NCBI GenBank assembly: GCA_026686845.1
Contig: JAIVEN010000015.1
Coordinates: 6,525,001 to 6,589,000 of the forward strand
Length of the DNA stretch: 64,000 nt
Direction of reading: 5' to 3'
From: Adenanthera pavonina
Taxonomy: Eukaryota > Streptophyta > Magnoliopsida > Fabales > Fabaceae
The stretch's first letter is position 1. The number at the start of each line of letters is the position of its first letter. A program made the translations under genes and the position numbers. The notes beneath the pieces are model-generated. The model made no database searches and was not told the origin of the DNA. It saw nothing but the letters and a program-made list of their open reading frames with translations. Below, piece after piece: positions 61,721-64,000 of the stretch.

Positions 61721-64000
61721 TCTATTTCGGACACAGCTAAATCCTCATGCATGTTAATTTGATTGACAATACAAGGAAAAAGGTTTAAGAATTAAAATAT
61801 CAATATATTTCGGAAACAGCCAGATCGATCATCTTTTCGCTTTCAAGTTTTTCTTTTTCCTTGGTGAAATTTTCGCATTTATGTTTGGTTTTGTTTTCGT
61901 AAGAATGAAAAATAGGGAAAAAAAAGATTTTAACCCTATGTTGGGATGGAGAGAAGAGTGGGGGAAGATGAAGAAAATAGATTTTCCTACGTTTATATAG
62001 CAACCCAAAAAAAGAAGAAAAGAAAAGTGGGGTAGAAAAACAAGTACAAGGCTTAACATGCTTTCTGCTTTTTTTTTTTTTACAAAAATGAAGAGATTTT
62101 GGATTAAAAAAATATTTTGGAGAGAAAATGAGTCATACCACTCACATATTCTTTCTCCAATTTTCTTTTTCATTTTAGTTTTCTCATGTTTATTCAAATA
62201 TGAGGGAGAGAAAACATTTTCTTTTCACTTTTCTCTTTCCTTCATTTTCTCTCCCCTCAATTTTGTATCATAAAATTTTTTCTCCTTATCCAAATAAAAC
62301 ATAAGAGGCAAAAAAGAAGATTCCCTATACACTGCACCAAATAATTCAATAAAGTAACTGGCTGTGGATTTTATATGTAATTTATCAGGCAGATAAGAAG
62401 AATCAAGCAACTTACAATTCTCCCATGATTCACATATATAGTTTGGTTGATTTTCCCATGTTCAAGGTAGGGAAAACTCTTTTGTTCTAAACTATATTTA
62501 GATATATATATATATATATATATCTTTTCCTCCCATGTTGCACAGGGAAGAAAATAAGTTAGAAGTTTTTGGAATATTGTATGTTTTTCAATATTTAAAA
62601 CTTGTTGAAAATTGAAATGACAAAAAATGATTATAAAAATTAAAGACAAAAAGTATTGCATGGAATCTTATGAAATGTGTGAAGAAAAATTAAAAAAAAA
62701 ATTGCATAGAACCATGGAAAGAATTGCATTATTCATGGTTCATGAATAGTGCAACTCCTTATAAATTTTATATTTTATATTAATAATTAGATGTGAGACC
62801 CTTATACAATGTGTGGAGTCTAAGAAATAATACAATATTTTATAAATTTTATGTTTATATTATACATAGATATTGACTCAAATTAAAGAATATGTATTAA
62901 GGGCTAACTCTAATCCCTTTATTCCATATCTATTGTTGTTTGAATGTTTGACGCATAGATTAAGAAAACTCTAGTTAATATAAAATAGTAATATACAATG
63001 ACTAGAATACCCTAATTTAGAGAATCTTGGGATTCAATTCCCAATAGAGTAAATTAAAAAAGAATAAATAGAAGATAAAAGAGAGAAGAAAAATGGGGTT
63101 AATAAATAGGGAATAGTTGGAACGAAAATTAATCATGCATTGAATTTGCAAAACACTATTTTTGAAATAAAATAAAAAAAACCTAAATCTGCAATAACTT
63201 TAATTAAAACCCCAAACTCAAACCTGTGGAACACAAAAAATAAAAGAGCTATCATTTTACTAACCGTACCCAAAATTTTTTTTCCCCTTAGAGTTGAATG
63301 GATGGGCCACGAAACGTGGGCGCATATTGCGCTTCATAACATTGCTCTTCAGTATTCGTTCCTTATGCGCAAAAAAGGAAAAGCTATACGTATAGGTAGG
63401 CATTTTTGTCCTGTTTTTTTTTGGTCAAATCTCTCTGGATTTGGGACTCTAATTAAACTTCTTAACAATGGGCTATACTGGTGTCGACTAAAAATATAGT
63501 ATGACCTGAGCCCAATACAATACATGCCCTCATAGAGCTATTAATGGGCCAACATTTAGTGCACTTGGGCTAACAGAACCCAAATCAAGAAACCAAATAT
63601 TGCCATTTGCCAATGTCATTTTCTCTATGCGTTTTTTCTTGGAGACTGAGGTTGTTTTCTAAATGACAGATTTTTTTTTTAATTTCAATTTTAATTTGAT
63701 AAACTATTTAATATTTCATTACTATTTAATCAATAATGTATGCTTTTAAAAATTTTTAATTTATACATTTTCATTAGGTATATTGAATAAGAATTTCGCA
63801 ACCATTTTGATGACCACGCCATCATACTATTAGGTCAAATATCAAATTTTATGAAATTCAAATTTTTTTAAAAAAATATCTTCTCAAACTTCTTGTAAAA
63901 ATGAAGCAATTTTTCATTAAATCATAATAGTCCATAAACACGGTAATATTATCAAGTTTTGATATAGTGTATAATTTATAATTTTTTTTGGTTATCAGTA
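61721..64000. other. AT-rich intergenic end of the window
   Basis: No gene supported. 61850-62310 is pyrimidine/purine-biased with roughly inverted 'tatgttt' borders and may be a small TIR element. A TA microsatellite lies at about 62502-62523. The 122- and 96-codon frames here are low-complexity. Confidence 0.4.

Overview
The window looks like nuclear DNA of a flowering plant, most likely a eudicot. It is strongly AT-rich. Its genes are split by GT-AG introns, and it carries plant-type transposons: Ty1/Copia LTR elements, a CACTA element, Stowaway-like MITEs and LINE remnants. No bacterial, organellar or viral gene organisation is visible, and I found no rRNA, tRNA or CRISPR.

The only intact host genes I can support are three paralogous cellulose-synthase-like E (CslE) genes, all on the minus strand. 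Gene A (9833-13521) and gene B (39521-42879) each have 8 exons, encode 748 residues, and are near-identical over about 4.5 kb including flanks. Gene C (54754-59394) is more diverged, encodes 741 residues and has one extra intron in the N-terminal coding region. A broken copy of the first exons of a C-type gene lies at 37196-38732. The block upstream of these genes occurs at least six times, and two copies (about 48510-49480 and 49900-51510) have no gene. The locus is therefore the remains of a tandem CslE array that grew by segmental duplication and lost members.

The rest is mobile DNA and AT-rich spacer. A 5.2 kb CACTA element (3699-8894) with a GTA target duplication carries a fragment of a coiled-coil protein gene. 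A young Copia element (17292-23384) has LTRs differing by about ten substitutions, a CTATG target duplication, and a gag-pol frame interrupted by one stop codon. Its primer-binding position matches its own LTR rather than the usual initiator-tRNA site. An older Copia element on the minus strand (32364-37195) is coding-dead, has TA...TA termini, and is cut off at its 5' LTR exactly where the CslE pseudogene begins. A near-perfect 1.6 kb palindrome (about 44826-46437) is a fold-back structure that could feed small-RNA production. Small MITEs, TIR elements and LINE 3' ends fill several gaps.

The CslE enzymes would work individually as multi-pass glycosyltransferases of family GT2 in endomembranes. 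Nothing here suggests an operon-like metabolic cluster. I did not find a convincing new molecular system. The most unusual items are the fold-back palindrome, the U5-complementary primer site of the young Copia, the gene-less upstream blocks, and the extra intron in gene C.
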